Assembly: GCF_005239225.2 (NCBI RefSeq)
Contig: NC_133294.1
Span: 19,543,631-19,607,630, forward strand
Source: Populus alba
Lineage: Eukaryota > Streptophyta > Magnoliopsida > Malpighiales > Salicaceae
Direction: 5' to 3'
DNA length: 64,000 nucleotides
In this document: piece after piece, positions 36,936 to 50,700 of the stretch
Layout of the letters: every line of letters begins with the position of its first letter
How positions within the stretch are numbered: position 1 is the stretch's first letter
Notes under the pieces: generated by a model
What the model saw: the letters and a program-made list of their open reading frames with translations, nothing else
What the model was told of the DNA's origin: nothing
Databases searched by the model: none
Made by a program: the position numbers and the translations under genes

Positions 36936-39900
36936 TCAGGTGCATGGTGGAGGGCCTTCTAAGCGAATATAATCATACATGATGCCCTGCAAAGGGCTGG
37001 TTCTAGGTGTTTGTGTCAGAAACACGGTGTTGTCTCCTTCCACAAGCGTCGTGCCTGGCACATCTACGTTGTAAAGGCGGTAGAGGCCATGGACTCCATG
37101 CCTTGCTATTGTGTTGTCATGCCCAATTTCTCCGGTTGAAAAATGGGGAGGATCTATTTCTGGATCGTTTATCCTAACCTTTTAAGAATAAAAACAGTGT
37201 CAAACCACAGGCAAAGAAAGTCGGAGGAAAAAACATTGAAAGTAATCATGCAGGAGAGTTCTATCGATTGTCATGTCCATACTTGCAGTTCTGCAACGTT
37301 GGCTGTTGCCAGTGCCAATCGTAGCTTGAACGCGCCACCTTGATCTACATCGTCCAGCTTGAACTTGATTTGCCATGTCGTTCCTTCTAATGTACCGTCA
37401 TCTTTCTTCCTGCAGTGCACTAAACATCAAGCCTAAATGCCTCGCATCTATTTTCGAACAACCACTAGCTCATAGTGGACACGAATTATCCGCTAGCTAA
37501 GCATTATACTATCATTTTCATGGAGACAGGCCACGTGACAGGGCAGGATGGGTTCATCAGAGAATTTGTTACATCTTTGGACGATTTATTTGATGTCCAT
37601 AGGTTTGTCATGGTAGATCATAGACAACGCAAATAAGTGACTTGATTAGTGAAATTGAAACCCAGTATGGTAGAGTTGAACCTGTTTACTTGAGCGTAAA
37701 ACCAATCTTTCTTGTAGTCACTGAGACCAACTTCGTACACCAGATCCCCATCAGGATATAAATCAGCATACCTTTCCCACAGCCCATACTGCCTAAACCT
37801 GAAAATATAGAAGAACAGTCGGAACTTTACCGGACATCACAGCAACGATCAATAGTGAATTGCCCTTGTAGTTTGTTCGTGACAGTTAAAATAATAACAA
37901 GGGCTAACCTGTCAGGATGGTTGATGAAAAGTTTGTTAATATACTTTGGGTTAGGATCGGGAATGTAAAACTCTGCAGCAGATCGATCAGGTATGCCTAT
38001 TTCCCACACTGTCGGACCATCTCTTGGAGGTTCATATACAAGATCACCAACATCGATTTCACAACCTGCCTCGCATGTTGTCAGACAATGTGCTGGATGA
38101 TGTATACTACAGAATTGAGGATGTTAACGGAGTGAAGCAGATTGTGAAATATTAAGACCTGCAGTTACTGTAATAACAGTATCATTACGGTAATCGCCGA
38201 TGAAACCAGGAATCCATGCATAAAGATTGTAGTCGCCGGTGCGTATATCGCCAATACAGAAAGAGCCGTCCCCGTCTGTTTTGGTCCAGAATTGGTATCC
38301 CTAATAAGCATAAGATTTAAGATCCACTTGATAGCTTGATAAATAAGCTACGCTGAAAATTGATATTTATTGATGAAATAGTCTGTTGTCTTGAATTGAT
38401 CTGTTTAAGATGCTAGGAAAATTAGATCACCTTGCATTCTCTTTGCCACGATCCAGCATCTCCTGGCGGTGCTAGCCCCACATAAGCATCATTAGCAGCT
38501 ATGCATTCATGGCTTATATACCTACCAAGCCCATACATAGAAGGTTCATTTCATTTCCCTAGCATGGGAAAATAATAGCAAAAGAGGGCAACGGACTACT
38601 TTAAGAAATCCTAGGGGTATTAGACAACTCAAGGAAAAGGAAAAGGCTCATCTAGAGAACCAAAAATGCTGTCGTTTTTCCAGAAATTGAAGTCACAAGG
38701 AACTAAGAAGTAAATACCTATCTTGGACTTGTAATCTGCCACTGATTTTACCACGTTGATCGGAGCATGGAAAATCCTCAGAAGCTGGAAAGCTGTACGG
38801 CCAACAGTGGACTTCCTTCAAATACTAAGATAGAAATTTGTGTTATTGCCTGTAGGATAAGAAGCCAAAAACCTCCCGGTTCATTCTGAATGTATCAATA
38901 AATAAATAAAAGTTCTATGCTTTGAACCTGTTCTTTAGCGTCATCCCACAGGGAAAGTGCATTCTCTTTATCCACAACAGAGTTAAGATACATAAAAACT
39001 GGTCCAAAAACCTTCTTCCACGGTTCACCTGGGTTGAGTTTTAGCACAAGGTCCTCTCCAGCATAATGAGCACTGAGAAACATCTGGTTGTGCATGGCAA
39101 TAATTAGAGGCTACATCAATTTTCATACTAATTTCTGAGGCATTTACGAAGTTATCACATGAAACGCACATCTATGCTGTCTGTGACCAATTTGAAAGTC
39201 TAACTAAAGCTTTAAAGTATATGACTGATGCGATTATTCTGCTTAGCAGGCAAATCAAACTAAGAGTGCAGTGAGTGACTTACTGCGAGAGTATAGGGTC
39301 CAACATGGGAGGTAAGGTTCTGCTTGAGTGGTCCACCAGATCGGAACTCACTGCTAGGTGTGATTTGCCAGAACCCCGTGGGTGGATCAAAGCAAATCCA
39401 CCCATGAACATGGAGATCTTTGTTCTCACATGAGTATTGATACTTGTCATCTACCTGCAAACAAGAAATTTAGATGCCACCCATTTGTAAGATCATAACA
39501 CAAAACTATGGATATCTGTACACATCTTAGAGTTTAGATATCAGGATTCCAAATTAGTAATTGATCATCAGTGCCGGCTAATTAACTGAGGGAGAAGCAA
39601 ATTCAAAATAGGATGATGGTGGAATAGGTACCTCTCCTTTGAACTCTGGCTCCACTGGGTCAACAAGCAAGACTGCTTCGGGAAAGTCTAGGGGCTCACC
39701 TCTTTCAGGTTGCCTGTCATCAGGAAGTGGCATGAGTCTTTGCCTGTTGTCTGCTACGACCATGTAGTGAAACCTATAAGCCCCCATAAATTCCCATCGT
39801 CAGTTAATTACTAATTCACTTAAATTAACACAACCTCCAAATGCCCGCAAATATTTCAGGCTCATTAAAAAAAGAAAAGTAAATGTTGATAAGCTGTATA

Positions 39901-40905
39901 TAATATCTCTACTTGTCTTTTCTGAGCTGGAAGACAATTCTGGTTTGCGGGAGGTTGAAGGGAGGCCAGTCTGCTAAATGCTCAAAAATGGCATAGGAAT
40001 AAAATCCTGAAGAATTCCTAAGCATTATGAACCTGAAAAAACACATCACAGCACCATTTCTTACGTACGATCAACTTTTTTTTACCAATATTGAATATGT
40101 GATTTACGTCGGGGTGACGTTTTTTTTTTTTTTTTTAATATTTATTTACGAGGAGAACTTAAATAGATAGTTCAGGAATGCACCTTTTGTCCAAGTTTAA
40201 GGAAACGAATTTGCCTTCAAGGGAGGGATCCCATGTTCTTGTGAATGAGATTTCTACTTGTTCTTCATTTTCCACTATAACCCTAAAAGTTGTTCCTTCA
40301 AACCTGCGTGTTTAGATAGTCGAAATGAGGCTATAACCTAGAAGAAGAAGAAGAAGAGCGTATTTATGGCTTGTTCATGTAGATATATAGAAAGTGGACG
40401 TACACGTCAAAAGTTCCTGTTGTTCCTGTGCTTCCTGCTTGACTCCAAACAAGGTCCCAATATCTAATCCAATCCAACACAGCAACAATTTTTAATCAAC
40501 TAACTTGTAGACTCTTGCTTTTGTCAAAGAAAATTTGGCTATTCCCAGTTGGATGCATAGGAAATAATTTTGTATACTCATTTATGGTTCAACATTTTAA
40601 AAGTTCAATAACTATTATTTTATATTAATATAAATGGTGTCACATACATACCCTCTGTTAGTTTCCACGTCAAGAACTTGAAGCAAATTGTCTATACCAT
40701 TATACTGAATGCCAGTAACAATTCCTCCTGGGTTTGACAGTGTGACTTGAAGAATGCCGTTATCCATAACCACCTGCATAACCAGAATGCCCCACCTATA
40801 ACATTTTAAATTATACTATCAAACGAGATTATGAACGAAGTTCTTATGAAGTAAACTACTTACATGCTGATCTTCAATGAGCAACTGCACCCTTGGAGTT
40901 GACAT
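36936..40905 (-). CDS. Rhamnogalacturonan lyase (PL4), tandem copy 2
   Basis: Same predicted reaction and domain order as copy 1. Exons in coding order: 40905-40864, 40773-40652, 40463-40404, 40303-40184, 40032-39913, 39773-39632, 39454-39284, 39083-38928, 38824-38718, 38521-38431, 38300-38159, 38065-37909, 37798-37682, 37409-37283, 37178-36936. Total 638 residues, no frameshift or stop. Intron positions and phases equal those of copy 1; exon 8 is one codon shorter. Lys206 (VDDKYQYS) and His265 (SAHYAGED) are retained. The start is firm: an in-frame TAA lies 12 bases before the ATG ([14 protein letters not shown]). No signal peptide can therefore come from this exon, and export of a wall enzyme would need an upstream coding exon or another route. 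It lies about 2 kb from copy 1 in the same orientation. Confidence 0.95.
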
Positions 40906-40923
40906 GATGATCTGGAGTTATTT

Positions 40924-41370
40924 GCTGTCTTCCACAAACAAAGATGTGAAAAAGGAAACAAATTTATAGCGAGCAGGCCAAGCGCTACGTACAAAGATAT
41001 CAATTTTAAGAGGGGAAGTCGTGTTCATATACTGCTTAGAAATTTGGACATATGTATACAAGTGTAAAGGCTTGAATTATAGAGAAAGTATTCTTTTCCT
41101 TGAAGGATCACTTACTTTTGTCACCTCCAACATGTTGTTGAGTTTGATTCAGTCGTGCAAGATTCGCTAAGTAGGAAACCACAGTATAAAATATATATTA
41201 ATAAGGCCATAAGAAAAGAATTGATGGGAGGTATTGTTCTTCGTTGTTGAATTCATGGCGTATTTAGTCTCATCCCTACTTTTAATTTTATCTGTATTTG
41301 GTCCTTCTAGCTAGTTTTTATCCTAATGCCATCCCTCACTCCTTTGTTTCTGTATCTGCAATCATTCTAT
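40924..41370. repeat. Proximal copy of a duplicated promoter segment
   Basis: This segment immediately upstream of lyase 2 is repeated in direct orientation at 42479-42917. Shared stretches include ATCAATTTTAAGAGGGGAAG, TATAGAGAAAGTATTCTTTT and GTTCTTCGTTGTTGAATTCA. Small indels separate the copies. Confidence 0.9.
40961..40968 (-). promoter_or_regulatory. Candidate TATA box of lyase 2
   Basis: The minus strand reads TATAAATT about 56 bases upstream of the ATG, a usual distance for a short plant leader. The same motif is kept in the distal promoter copy at 42515-42522. Confidence 0.5.
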
Positions 41371-43617
41371 CCTGATGCCATCCCTCATTCTATAATTTTT
41401 TAATTTTAGTTTATTTCAATTGTTCATTAACTTGGCAACGAGCAGCATTTTGAAGCTCTACCTTGTAACGTGGCCCTTCATAAACTTATTCCCAGAAAGC
41501 TGAAGAGAAGTCACATTACGATTACGAAATAAACTAAAACAACTTTATCTTTTTGTTTTTTCAGTGCTCACATGTTATATTGGAATGTTTTTATATATTT
41601 CGGTTTGTTCCGCTTCGCTTGCTCTGGCGTTTGTGCCATGACAAAGCTTATTTCTACCTTACAAAAAAAAAAATGCTGTAATGAAATGCAGTTGCAGGGT
41701 TCTGTTAAAAAAAAAAAGAAAGAAAATAGACTAAAATTGATAGCATGAAAAAAGAGTTGCTTTATGCATTTTCACTGTTCAGGAGGCACGTCATTTTACA
41801 CTTTGGTCCTTTTTTCAAAACTTCAATTTCAATCATCAAACTTTTTTTATTTTACATTTCAATCCCTACTTATTGATATTAGATGAGAGAATACTGCTGT
41901 GGAGGGACAGGAGAGAAAAAGCTTTCATACAATCACGTTTCGACGACCAAAAACTCAATCTTAATGTTAATAGGTTAGCCTTGGCAAGAAAAGAGAAGTT
42001 AGATTTGATTTGAATTTTAGTTATTGGGCCAATGAAAATGTGTTTTGGCTTAAAAAATAAGATTATTAAAGTTTGAAGGTTTTTTTAAAAAGACTTTTAG
42101 GTGAAAAAAGTTGAGAATTAGATTTTTAAAGTAAAAGAACTTCAAGTGTTCTAGTTATATAAAGTGATCAAAATTCATTGCGTAGATGATATGTCTTTCA
42201 TTATCTTAAAAAGCATGCATACTAGGCATTATTTTTAAAGGCCTGGGCTGGATACTCCAGGCCTTTTTATATTATTTTTTTTAGAAAAATAAATATAATG
42301 AATTTTAAAAATCATTCAATTATATGATGTTCTATAAGTAAGATTTGAGGTTTTTGTGGTAATATTTACAACTTTCTTTGAATATATATATATAAGTTTT
42401 TTTAAAAACTGTGTGTGAATACTCTCTCTCTATATTATTTAAAAATTAGAAAACCACAGTAGAAATACTCTAGACTTAGCTGTCTTCCACAAACAAAGAA
42501 GTGAGAAGGAAACAAATTTATAGCGCAAAGATATCAATTTTAAGAGGGGAAGTCTTGTTCATATACTGTCACTGCTTAGAAATTTGGAAAAATGGATACA
42601 AGTGTAAAGGCTTACAAGATTTGGTTGTCCACGAGCAAATCTTAGAATTATAGAGAAAGTATTCTTTTACTTGAAGGATCGCTTACTTTTGTCACCTCCA
42701 ATTTGATTCAGTCGTGCAAGAGTCGCTAAGTAGGAAGCCTCAGTATAGGATAAGAAGGCCATGAGAAAAGAATTGATGGGAAGAATTGTTCTTCGTTGTT
42801 GAATTCATGGCGTATTTAGTCTCCCTACTTTTAATTTTATCTGTATTTGGTCCTTCTAGCTAGTTTTTATCCCAATTTCATCCCTCACTCCTTGTTTCTG
42901 TATCTGCAACCATTCTATACTTTAATCAGCTTTCATCATAGACCATCCATCACTAATGGAAGTTGATAGAAGGATCGTAATGGTATATAAAAGAAGTAGA
43001 TCATCAAGTAATAAAATTATATTATCTATTTTTTTTTTTTGGAGAAAACCTCACAGCACAACAGAACAATATTATGATTAACGGTCTTTAACTTAAAGTC
43101 GTTTTTCTTTTATTGCATTTTGCACGTATAACCTATAGTTTTTTTCCTACATTTTTCTTACATTAAGCCAACTCCAATTAAGTTTTCTTACAATTTTCAT
43201 TTAGGAGCATCTATCCAATCAAGCAGGTTGATTTGAAAACAATAACGGCTTGAAATTTTATCTAAAGTCGGGTTTTAATTTGAACAAATAAAATATTAAC
43301 CCGACCAAATCTATTTAATCTAACGAGTTAGTCCATCGGCCAACATGTCCCAAACCTAGGTAGGTATTATGTTTTTACATAAAAAAAAACAACATAATAT
43401 TATTTTTATAATAAAAAAACAAAATGATATAATTTTAATAAATAATTTTTATAATGAAAAAAAAAAAAGAGGTTCACCCATGAAGTAGCGTAGTTCAAAT
43501 GACTACTTAGAAAACTATAAAAGGTGTACGCCTGTATTATGATTTCCGCCAATAATCGTTTGAAGAAATAGAGCTAGCTATTGTTTTCCCTAAAAAAAAT
43601 CATATCTCCTAAAGGGT
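41371..43617. other. Intergenic DNA between lyases 2 and 3
   Basis: Apart from the distal promoter copy (42479-42917), this stretch is AT-rich with T and A runs and shows no coding sequence. The 3' UTR of lyase 3 is expected just below 43618. Confidence 0.5.
42479..42917. repeat. Distal copy of the duplicated promoter segment
   Basis: Direct repeat of 40924-41370, about 1.55 kb away. It keeps the TATAAATT element (42515-42522) but no lyase exon beside it. It also has about 30 bases near 42620 that are missing from the proximal copy. Confidence 0.9.
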
Positions 43618-46600
43618 TTAAAGTGGTGGTGGCGGACCTTCTAAGCGAATATAATCGTACATAACTCCCTGGAAAGGGCTGGTACTGGCTGTTTGTGTCA
43701 GAAAAATGGTATTATTTCCTATCAGAAGCTGAGCTCCGGGAACATCAACATTGAATAGCCTGTAAAGCCCATGAATCCCATGTCTTGCGATCGTGTTATC
43801 CTTGCCAATCTTTCCCGTTGAAAACAGAGGATTTGCATCTGGCTCGTTCACCCGAACCTTGAAAAGAAAGAAAGAAAAAAGTTCTCGGTGAGGAGGATCG
43901 TTACCGAGTAACCCCATTTCTTCACATTCATCAGGAAAATGAAGACTTTGAAGCTGTTTTATACCTCCAATTCGGCAACATTAGCTGTTGCCAGCGCCAA
44001 GCGTAGCTTATATGCTACGCGCTCATCCACTTCATCCAGCAAGAACTTTATTTGCCATGTAGTGCCTTCATATGTGGTATTATCCTTCTTCCTGCGATGC
44101 AGATGCAAAGGAAATTGACAGCTTTATTCAACAGCAATAATAAAAAAAAGAAAGCCCAATATCTTAGCTAATTAATATTTTAAAATAGAAACCTTGTAAC
44201 TTGAGCGAAAAACCAATCTGTTGTATGGTTACTCTTGCCAACTGTGAAAACCAAATCTGCTTTGGGATATAACTCTGCGTATCTTTCCCATAATCCATAC
44301 TGTCTATACCTGCTAGCAAGAAGAGCTTATGAACACATCTTGTGCTCGATAACCTTAGCTAATAAAACCAAAATTGCCGGTACCCATTACTGGTTGCTTG
44401 AGACAAACCAGAGGAGCTAACCTTTCCTGTTTGAGATAAAGTTTGTTGATATATCTTGGGTTTGCATCAGGAATGTAAAACTCTGCGGCAGAACGATCAG
44501 GGAAACCTATTTCCCACAACGTGGAGCCATTCCTTGGAGCCTCGTATACAAGATCACCGACATCAATGTTACAACCTGCTCTACACGTTCAACATTCATA
44601 ACCATCGGATATACAAAACAAGAAATTAAAAGATTAATTAAGGGCGGGAGAAAAACCAAGACCTGAGTTTATGTTAATGACAGAAGTAAATTTGTAATCT
44701 CCAATAAAACCAGGGACCCATGCATAAAGATTGTAGTCACCGGGCCGTATGCCATTGATTGTGAAATTTCCACATTCATCTGTTTTGGTCCAAAATTGGT
44801 AGCCCTGGTAGCCAGATGTGAAAAATGGCGTGTTAAGCATGTATGAGTAGCTCAACATCGATGCGATACCCAAAATGTTAGAAATACTATACAAAATTAG
44901 GTCACCTTGGATTCTAGCTGCCAGGAGCCAGCTTCTCCCGGGGCTGCCAGCCCCACATAAGCACCTTCTGCAGATATCGTTGCATTGGAAACGCACCTAG
45001 GCGAGTATAAACCGTGTAAATTGTAACTAATAAACTTTCTCTGCTGGAAAATTGACATGAAGTTACCTCTCTAGGACCAGTAATCTGCCACCGACGCTAC
45101 CGCGTTGTTTTGACGGTGGAAAATCCTCTGAAGCTATGAAGTCGTAGGGCCACATACGAACTTCATTCATCATCTAATCAAATTGTATGTTAGTTATTCT
45201 CTCTATTTCCAGTAGAGAGCCCAATTGCAAGGCATATGTGCTTAAGATAATCCAAAATGAGTACTGCTAATAATTCTACCGAACATCCTTCTTGAAATCA
45301 CTTCTCAAAGGATCGGAATCATTAAATTAGTGAGACGCAGCAGAAAATCTCGTGATTCGGGATTTTCCCTGAAGTAATTTGAGGAAGAACCTGTTTTTTA
45401 GCGTCTTCCCAGAGTGAGAGTGGGTCCCTTCCATCCGAGAGAGAATTGAGGTAAGCAAAAACTGGGCCGTACACTTTCTTCCATGGCTCTTTAGGCCCGA
45501 TTTTTATTGTGACGTCCGCTCCCGCATAGTGAGTGCTGTGCATCACCTGGTGGTGATCAAGCGCATCAGAAAGCTAGCATTTTGCTGGTGTTCTTGGTCA
45601 TGGACCAAATGAAGGAAAATCTGGACACTTACGCCAAGATTAGTGGGGCCCACATGGGAAGTTAGGAATTGTTTGAGGGGCCCACCCGTTCTGAACTCAT
45701 TGCTCGGTGTAATTTGCCAGAAACCAATAAGCGGATCGGCCGATATCCACCCGTGAACACCAATGTCTTTGCTCTCGCAGGAATATTCGTATTTGTCGTC
45801 CACCTAACCAAAATTCATTCGCCACACAAAATGTTATCTGCTGCAAGACTCACGTGTGTTGCTTACCGTGAAAAAAACACGAGTATGTGAAAAAATAGTG
45901 ATCCTTCCGTGAGCTAGAACCTCTAGTTTCGATTGGGAGGGGCGTGGCGTGTCGGCATCGTTTTAATAGCAAGTTTAATATTATTATAATAATTTTTTAA
46001 AAATTATATTTTTTATTTAAAAATATATTAAAATACTTTTTTTTTATTTTATTAAAATTTATTTTCAATATCAACACATTAAAATAATCTAAAACTTTAA
46101 AAAAAATTATTTTTTAAAAGAGCTTTTGCATCGCGAAAACATATTGTTGTGTTTTTAAAATATTTTTTGAAATATTTTTTATTTTATAAAATATTTTTCT
46201 TTGTATTTTTCATAGGAGTAATAGAAAAATATTGAAAAAAATATTAATTTAATATTTTATTAAAATAAAAAAAATCATTTAAAAGATCAATTTCAATAGC
46301 ATTATAAAACATGCACTCATGAATCTATTAGAAATTATTACAAGCGTAGGGGAGGAGTACCCCTGTCTACTCCAAATTCTTCCCTCCCTGTTCCTCAATC
46401 CCTCCTCACCATCCCTAGAATTTAAACAAAATACCCACCAACAGAATTTAATAAAATAATTAGAAAATGATACCTCTCCTTCAAATTCAGGCTCTACGGG
46501 GTGGACAAGTAAGACTGCCTCTGGATAGGCTAGAGTCTGTCCTCTCTCTGGTGACCGGTCTTCAGGCAGAGGCATATAACGTTGTCTGTTGTCTGCTATG

Positions 46601-47927
46601 GCCATATAGCGAAACCTGCGTCCAAAAACTGTGGTCAAGAAAACGGAATTTCGCACTAATTGAGCTGGAAAAGTTAAGTGCCGTACTTTTGCTTCGTAAG
46701 CTTGAACACGATCCTGGTATTATCAAGATCAAAAGCAGGCCAGCCACTCGTATGTTCATAAATGGCATATGTGTAAAATCCTGATGACCCACGAAGCATT
46801 ACGTATCTGCATTTAATTCAAAAGAAGAAGAAGAAGAAACCAAAAAAACGATTTCGCCTCATTAAACCTGATTAATATCACAATCAATCTTGAATAAGTG
46901 ATAAAAGGTTGATAGCTTCAAGACTATTCCGAGCAGAAATACCTTTTATCGAAGTTCAAGGGGACAACCTTGGCCTGAAGTGAGGAATTCCACATCCTCG
47001 TGAAGGAGATCTCAACTTTTTCTTCACATTCAACTACTACAGTTAAATTGGTTCCGTCCAGTCTGCGTAGTACAATAAAACCATTGAAGTTAATATGAGT
47101 GCTGATTGAAACAAAAATGCTACAGAATTGGAGAATTCAAAGATCTTTTTCCAAACATTTCAGGTATCATTTTGCTGTGTAGTTTTAGTTATTACCCGAG
47201 AGATTTTGAAGCATTTATACCTGTCCAAATCACCCTTTTTTCGTGTAACTCCTTCCCCGCTCCAAACAACGTCCCAGTACCTATGTAAACATGAAGTCGT
47301 GAGCTTAATTAACCACAAAAAAAAAAAAAAAAAAAAATTGTCACGAACTTAGTATGACTTATGAGGCTAATAACAGGTTACATAACTCTTTTTTTGTCTA
47401 GAAAAAAAATTATTTTGTGGTGGGGATTTTGCTGCAAATTAATTTAAAGCAAGAACGGTCATTGGTGATTGAAAAAAAGGAGAAAAGACTAAAGCATTTG
47501 TACAAAGTGCTTACCCTCTATCAGATTCGCCATTGTCAGTTTCGAGCAAATTCTCGAGGCCATTGTACTGTATTCCCGTGACATGCCCTCCTGGATTTGA
47601 TAACGTGACCTGGAGTATGCCATTGTCCAAAACCACCTGCATATGTAGATAACCCTCTCATTATTACATAACAGCGGATCAGACTCCATTGTTTTTCACT
47701 TCTGCTCGAAAACAAGAATCAATTGGCGAAAATGAGTCCAAACAGAGAGTTACATAGTCTTTTTGAATATGCAATTGCACCCCTTCGGACAACAAGCTGC
47801 TGCCAGTTCCTTTCTCACCTCCATGAAAACCCATGCTTGGATTCTCATACTGCTGCAAATTAGAGAATGCAGCCATGAATTGTGAAAACAAAGACAATAT
47901 CGTGCACAAAATTTTGCCAGAACCCAT
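43618..47927 (-). CDS. Rhamnogalacturonan lyase (PL4), tandem copy 3, with signal peptide
   Basis: Predicted pectin rhamnogalacturonan I lyase. Exons in coding order: 47927-47754, 47636-47515, 47280-47221, 47062-46943, 46806-46687, 46615-46474, 45803-45633, 45546-45391, 45173-45067, 44996-44906, 44804-44663, 44575-44422, 44309-44193, 44091-43965, 43857-43618. Total 680 residues, unbroken. Exon 1 is 44 codons longer than in the other copies. Its start, [20 protein letters not shown], has a hydrophobic core typical of a secretory signal, followed by a Gly/Ser-rich linker and then [10 protein letters not shown]. Lys250 (VDDKYEYS) and His309 (STHYAGAD) are kept. This is the most divergent copy: exon 8 opens VMHSTHY where the others have MF(L/V)SAHY, exon 12 is one codon shorter (KLYLKQER), and intron 6 is long (670 bp, carrying an AT-rich repeat). 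Confidence 0.95.
45955..46290 (-). repeat. AT-rich dispersed repeat(s) inside lyase 3 intron 6
   Basis: Two adjoining or nested copies: a minus-oriented unit (about 45955-46155, with the middle motif TCAATATCAACACATTAAAA) followed by a second A/T block. They explain why this intron is far longer than in the sister genes. Confidence 0.5.
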
Positions 47928-47995
47928 GATGTCAAATGATCAATTCTTGCCTCTCTCTCTCTCTCTCTCTGCACCAGACACCTTATTATAGGACT
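47928..47995 (-). promoter_or_regulatory. Lyase 3 leader with (CT)n run and TATA-like motif
   Basis: A CT run at 47951-47970 (GA in gene direction) lies 25-45 bases upstream of the ATG. A TATAATAAGG-like motif follows near 47984-47993. The spacing fits a short leader; the promoter role is inferred. Confidence 0.4.
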
Positions 47996-48909
47996 TAATG
48001 TCCTCCAATAATTATGCCAAATTTGCTGCAATGCTCATTACTCTCTGCATTTACCAAAAAGGAAACAAAGTTTGCCTCCTGCACTCTGTCGAGAATGTAG
48101 ACCTGAAAGCTTATGATACATATATACATAAATAAGTTAATTTTTTTTTTCAATCTTTGCGTGTATTACGTGTGATTTCTTTACTTTCTAGCCACGACTG
48201 TTTGGTGCATGAGATAGTTAGGCCAGAATCCAGGTAATTGAAGAAAGGCCATGCTTGTGTGTGGTTTTTGTATTAATTACTAGGAGAAACACAGATTAAA
48301 TTACTACTAAGGGAGCCCTTGCGCTGCCAAGAGTCCATTCTCATCTAGATAACTGAATAAAAAACTAGAACCTTAATTTCAAAAGTTGGATAACAGTTGC
48401 CGGGCTATTCTCCGGTAGGGATATCAGTCGTGTTCCGGAGATTGAAAAGGTATAAGAATCATGAGAAAATCATAATACACATAAATATAGATCATCCTAG
48501 GCAAAGGATTTTGTTGACGGCCGGCGCGTATAATGAAGAGATTTGACCGAGAGAAGCTCTTGGAAAAAGACGCGTAAATACCAATTAGGCCACACAGACA
48601 TGGTTGAATTTTACTTTCTAAATACAGATCGTGATCCTCTTTCTTTTTAATTTTTAAATCTAAAATATCAAAAGGATTTTTTCTACAGAAACTTTTGGGA
48701 GACAGATACATAAATGCCAATTAATGGGTTTCTAACCTATCCAATTAATTTAGCATTCTCAATCTTCCAATTTATCAATCACCGATTAAATCATTAATCC
48801 ATGGTTGAATTATACTTTTCAAACTAGTAATGTTCGTCTATGTATAGCGAAGCACTTGTTGATTTGATAAATTTCATGAGGATTAGTCCCAACTTTTGGA
48901 GATGATTGC

Positions 48910-49110
48910 GGCACAATTATTTTGTAAAGTATTGTTTTATTTTAAAATATATTAAAATAATATTTTTTTTATTTTTTTAAAAAATTATTCTAACATCAAC
49001 ATATTAAAATAATTTGAAAACATGCAAAAAAAATTTAAAGTAAAAAAAAATTAAAAAATTATTTTTAAAAAAAAACTTTTTTGAAATACAAAAACAAACA
49101 AGTTCTTAAT
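48910..49110 (-). repeat. AT-rich dispersed repeat copy
   Basis: Reverse orientation: TTTGTAAAGTATTGTTTTAT at one end, the middle motif TAACATCAACATATTAAAAT, and TTTGAAATACAAAAACAAAC at the other. Confidence 0.5.
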
Positions 49111-50494
49111 AAATTGTGATCCTCTCCCAAATTTTCTATTATTCTTCATATTTCTCCTTGAGTTAATTTAAATGATTAAATTTAAGACAAATAAACATGA
49201 TTTTAGTGCATGTAAAAATGACAACACCTTAACTACTTGGCACTTGCTATTTCCTCTCTCATCTGAATTTAAAATATTAAATTAAAAATAATGAGAGATT
49301 TAGAAGATAATTAATTGTTAAAACTTAAATATATTGATCACACGTAAATAATTTATATACCATAGTCATAATATCATATTGAATTGCTTCCATTTTAAGA
49401 ATCTTATATGAGACAAAGAAGAAAGATACAAAATTATACATTTAATATTAAAAAAAAAGAATGAAATATATGATTTTGATGCAAGCAGAAAAAAATATTA
49501 TAGTTTTACTATATTAGTTCTACTATGTTAAAATCAAAATAATAATAAAAATATTATATATAGAATTACGTATCTAAATTAGCTGTTTAAAAATCTAAAA
49601 AACTTTATCCGTGCTTAAATAACCTAGCCAGGTACATATTAAACAAGTCTTGATTCCTAACCTAATGTTTTTCATGCTTAATTTGTAATGAAAAATTCTG
49701 GGTTTGTCATGAAATTAAGAAAAAAAGAAAAAATTAGAGGAAAATGTAATCTAAGCTTCCCTTGCCGAACAAGCAGTAATTAAAAGCAGATATCAATTTT
49801 CTAAATAATAAAGAAGAAGAAAGAAGAAGCGAACGCACGTACCTCATGAGCTATAATCTGCTAATAAACTCGAGCCATGATACAGAGATGCAAGCTGATC
49901 TAGCAATAATGAGAACGTAGCAAAGTAGGAGAATAGCTCGAATCTTGTTCAAATCCTTGGTCAAAGAAATCTTTTGTCAATGCCCTGAAACCTAGACAAA
50001 GAACGAAGGGACGTGAAGGCTTAGACAATGGATATTGGATGCATGTTGAACCCTTGATAATTTTCCTTCGAGCTAGAGACGAAGCATATTCCTTTTCTCA
50101 CTTTTATGTTGACACGGTGCCTTTCCTTTGCCGCCACCGTCGTTTGGGGCATTAGTAGGTATTAGAGCAACATCAGCGGAAGTTAATTTAAGCATATAAT
50201 AATAATTATTATTATTATTATCAAGACATACGCCAGATAGAAAACCACCTGCTATTGGTAAAAAAAAAAAAAAAAAATTGATTTCCAATTCGTAATCAAG
50301 GAGGGTAGTTGATTTTCAAGGATAATAACATTATATTGACCAAGATGGGGTCAGTTATTACATTCGATGCACCGCTTGACTTGATAGGCAACAAATTGAC
50401 ATTCGTTTTTAGTTGGTGTGTTTAGTTAGTCTACTTTCCAATGAAAGCATTATAGCTAGATTGATTATTTTATGTCCCTGTTAGTATTGTAATA

Positions 50495-50700
50495 GTGGTT
50501 ATTTTATAAAGTATTATTTAGATACAAATATATTTTTTATTTTTTAAAATTTATTTTTAACATCAATATATTATCTAAAAACATTAAAACTAAAAATTTA
50601 AAACAAAGAAAAATAAAAACTTTTAATTTAAAAAAAAAACGCATTTGAAATATAAAAACAAACTGGTTTTTATTTTTCAAACATTCTTTGCTGAAAACAT
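50495..50700 (-). repeat. AT-rich dispersed repeat copy
   Basis: Reverse orientation: TTTATAAAGTATTATTTAGA, the middle TTAACATCAATATATTATC, then CATTTGAAATATAAAAACAA. Same family as the 48910 copy. Confidence 0.5.
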
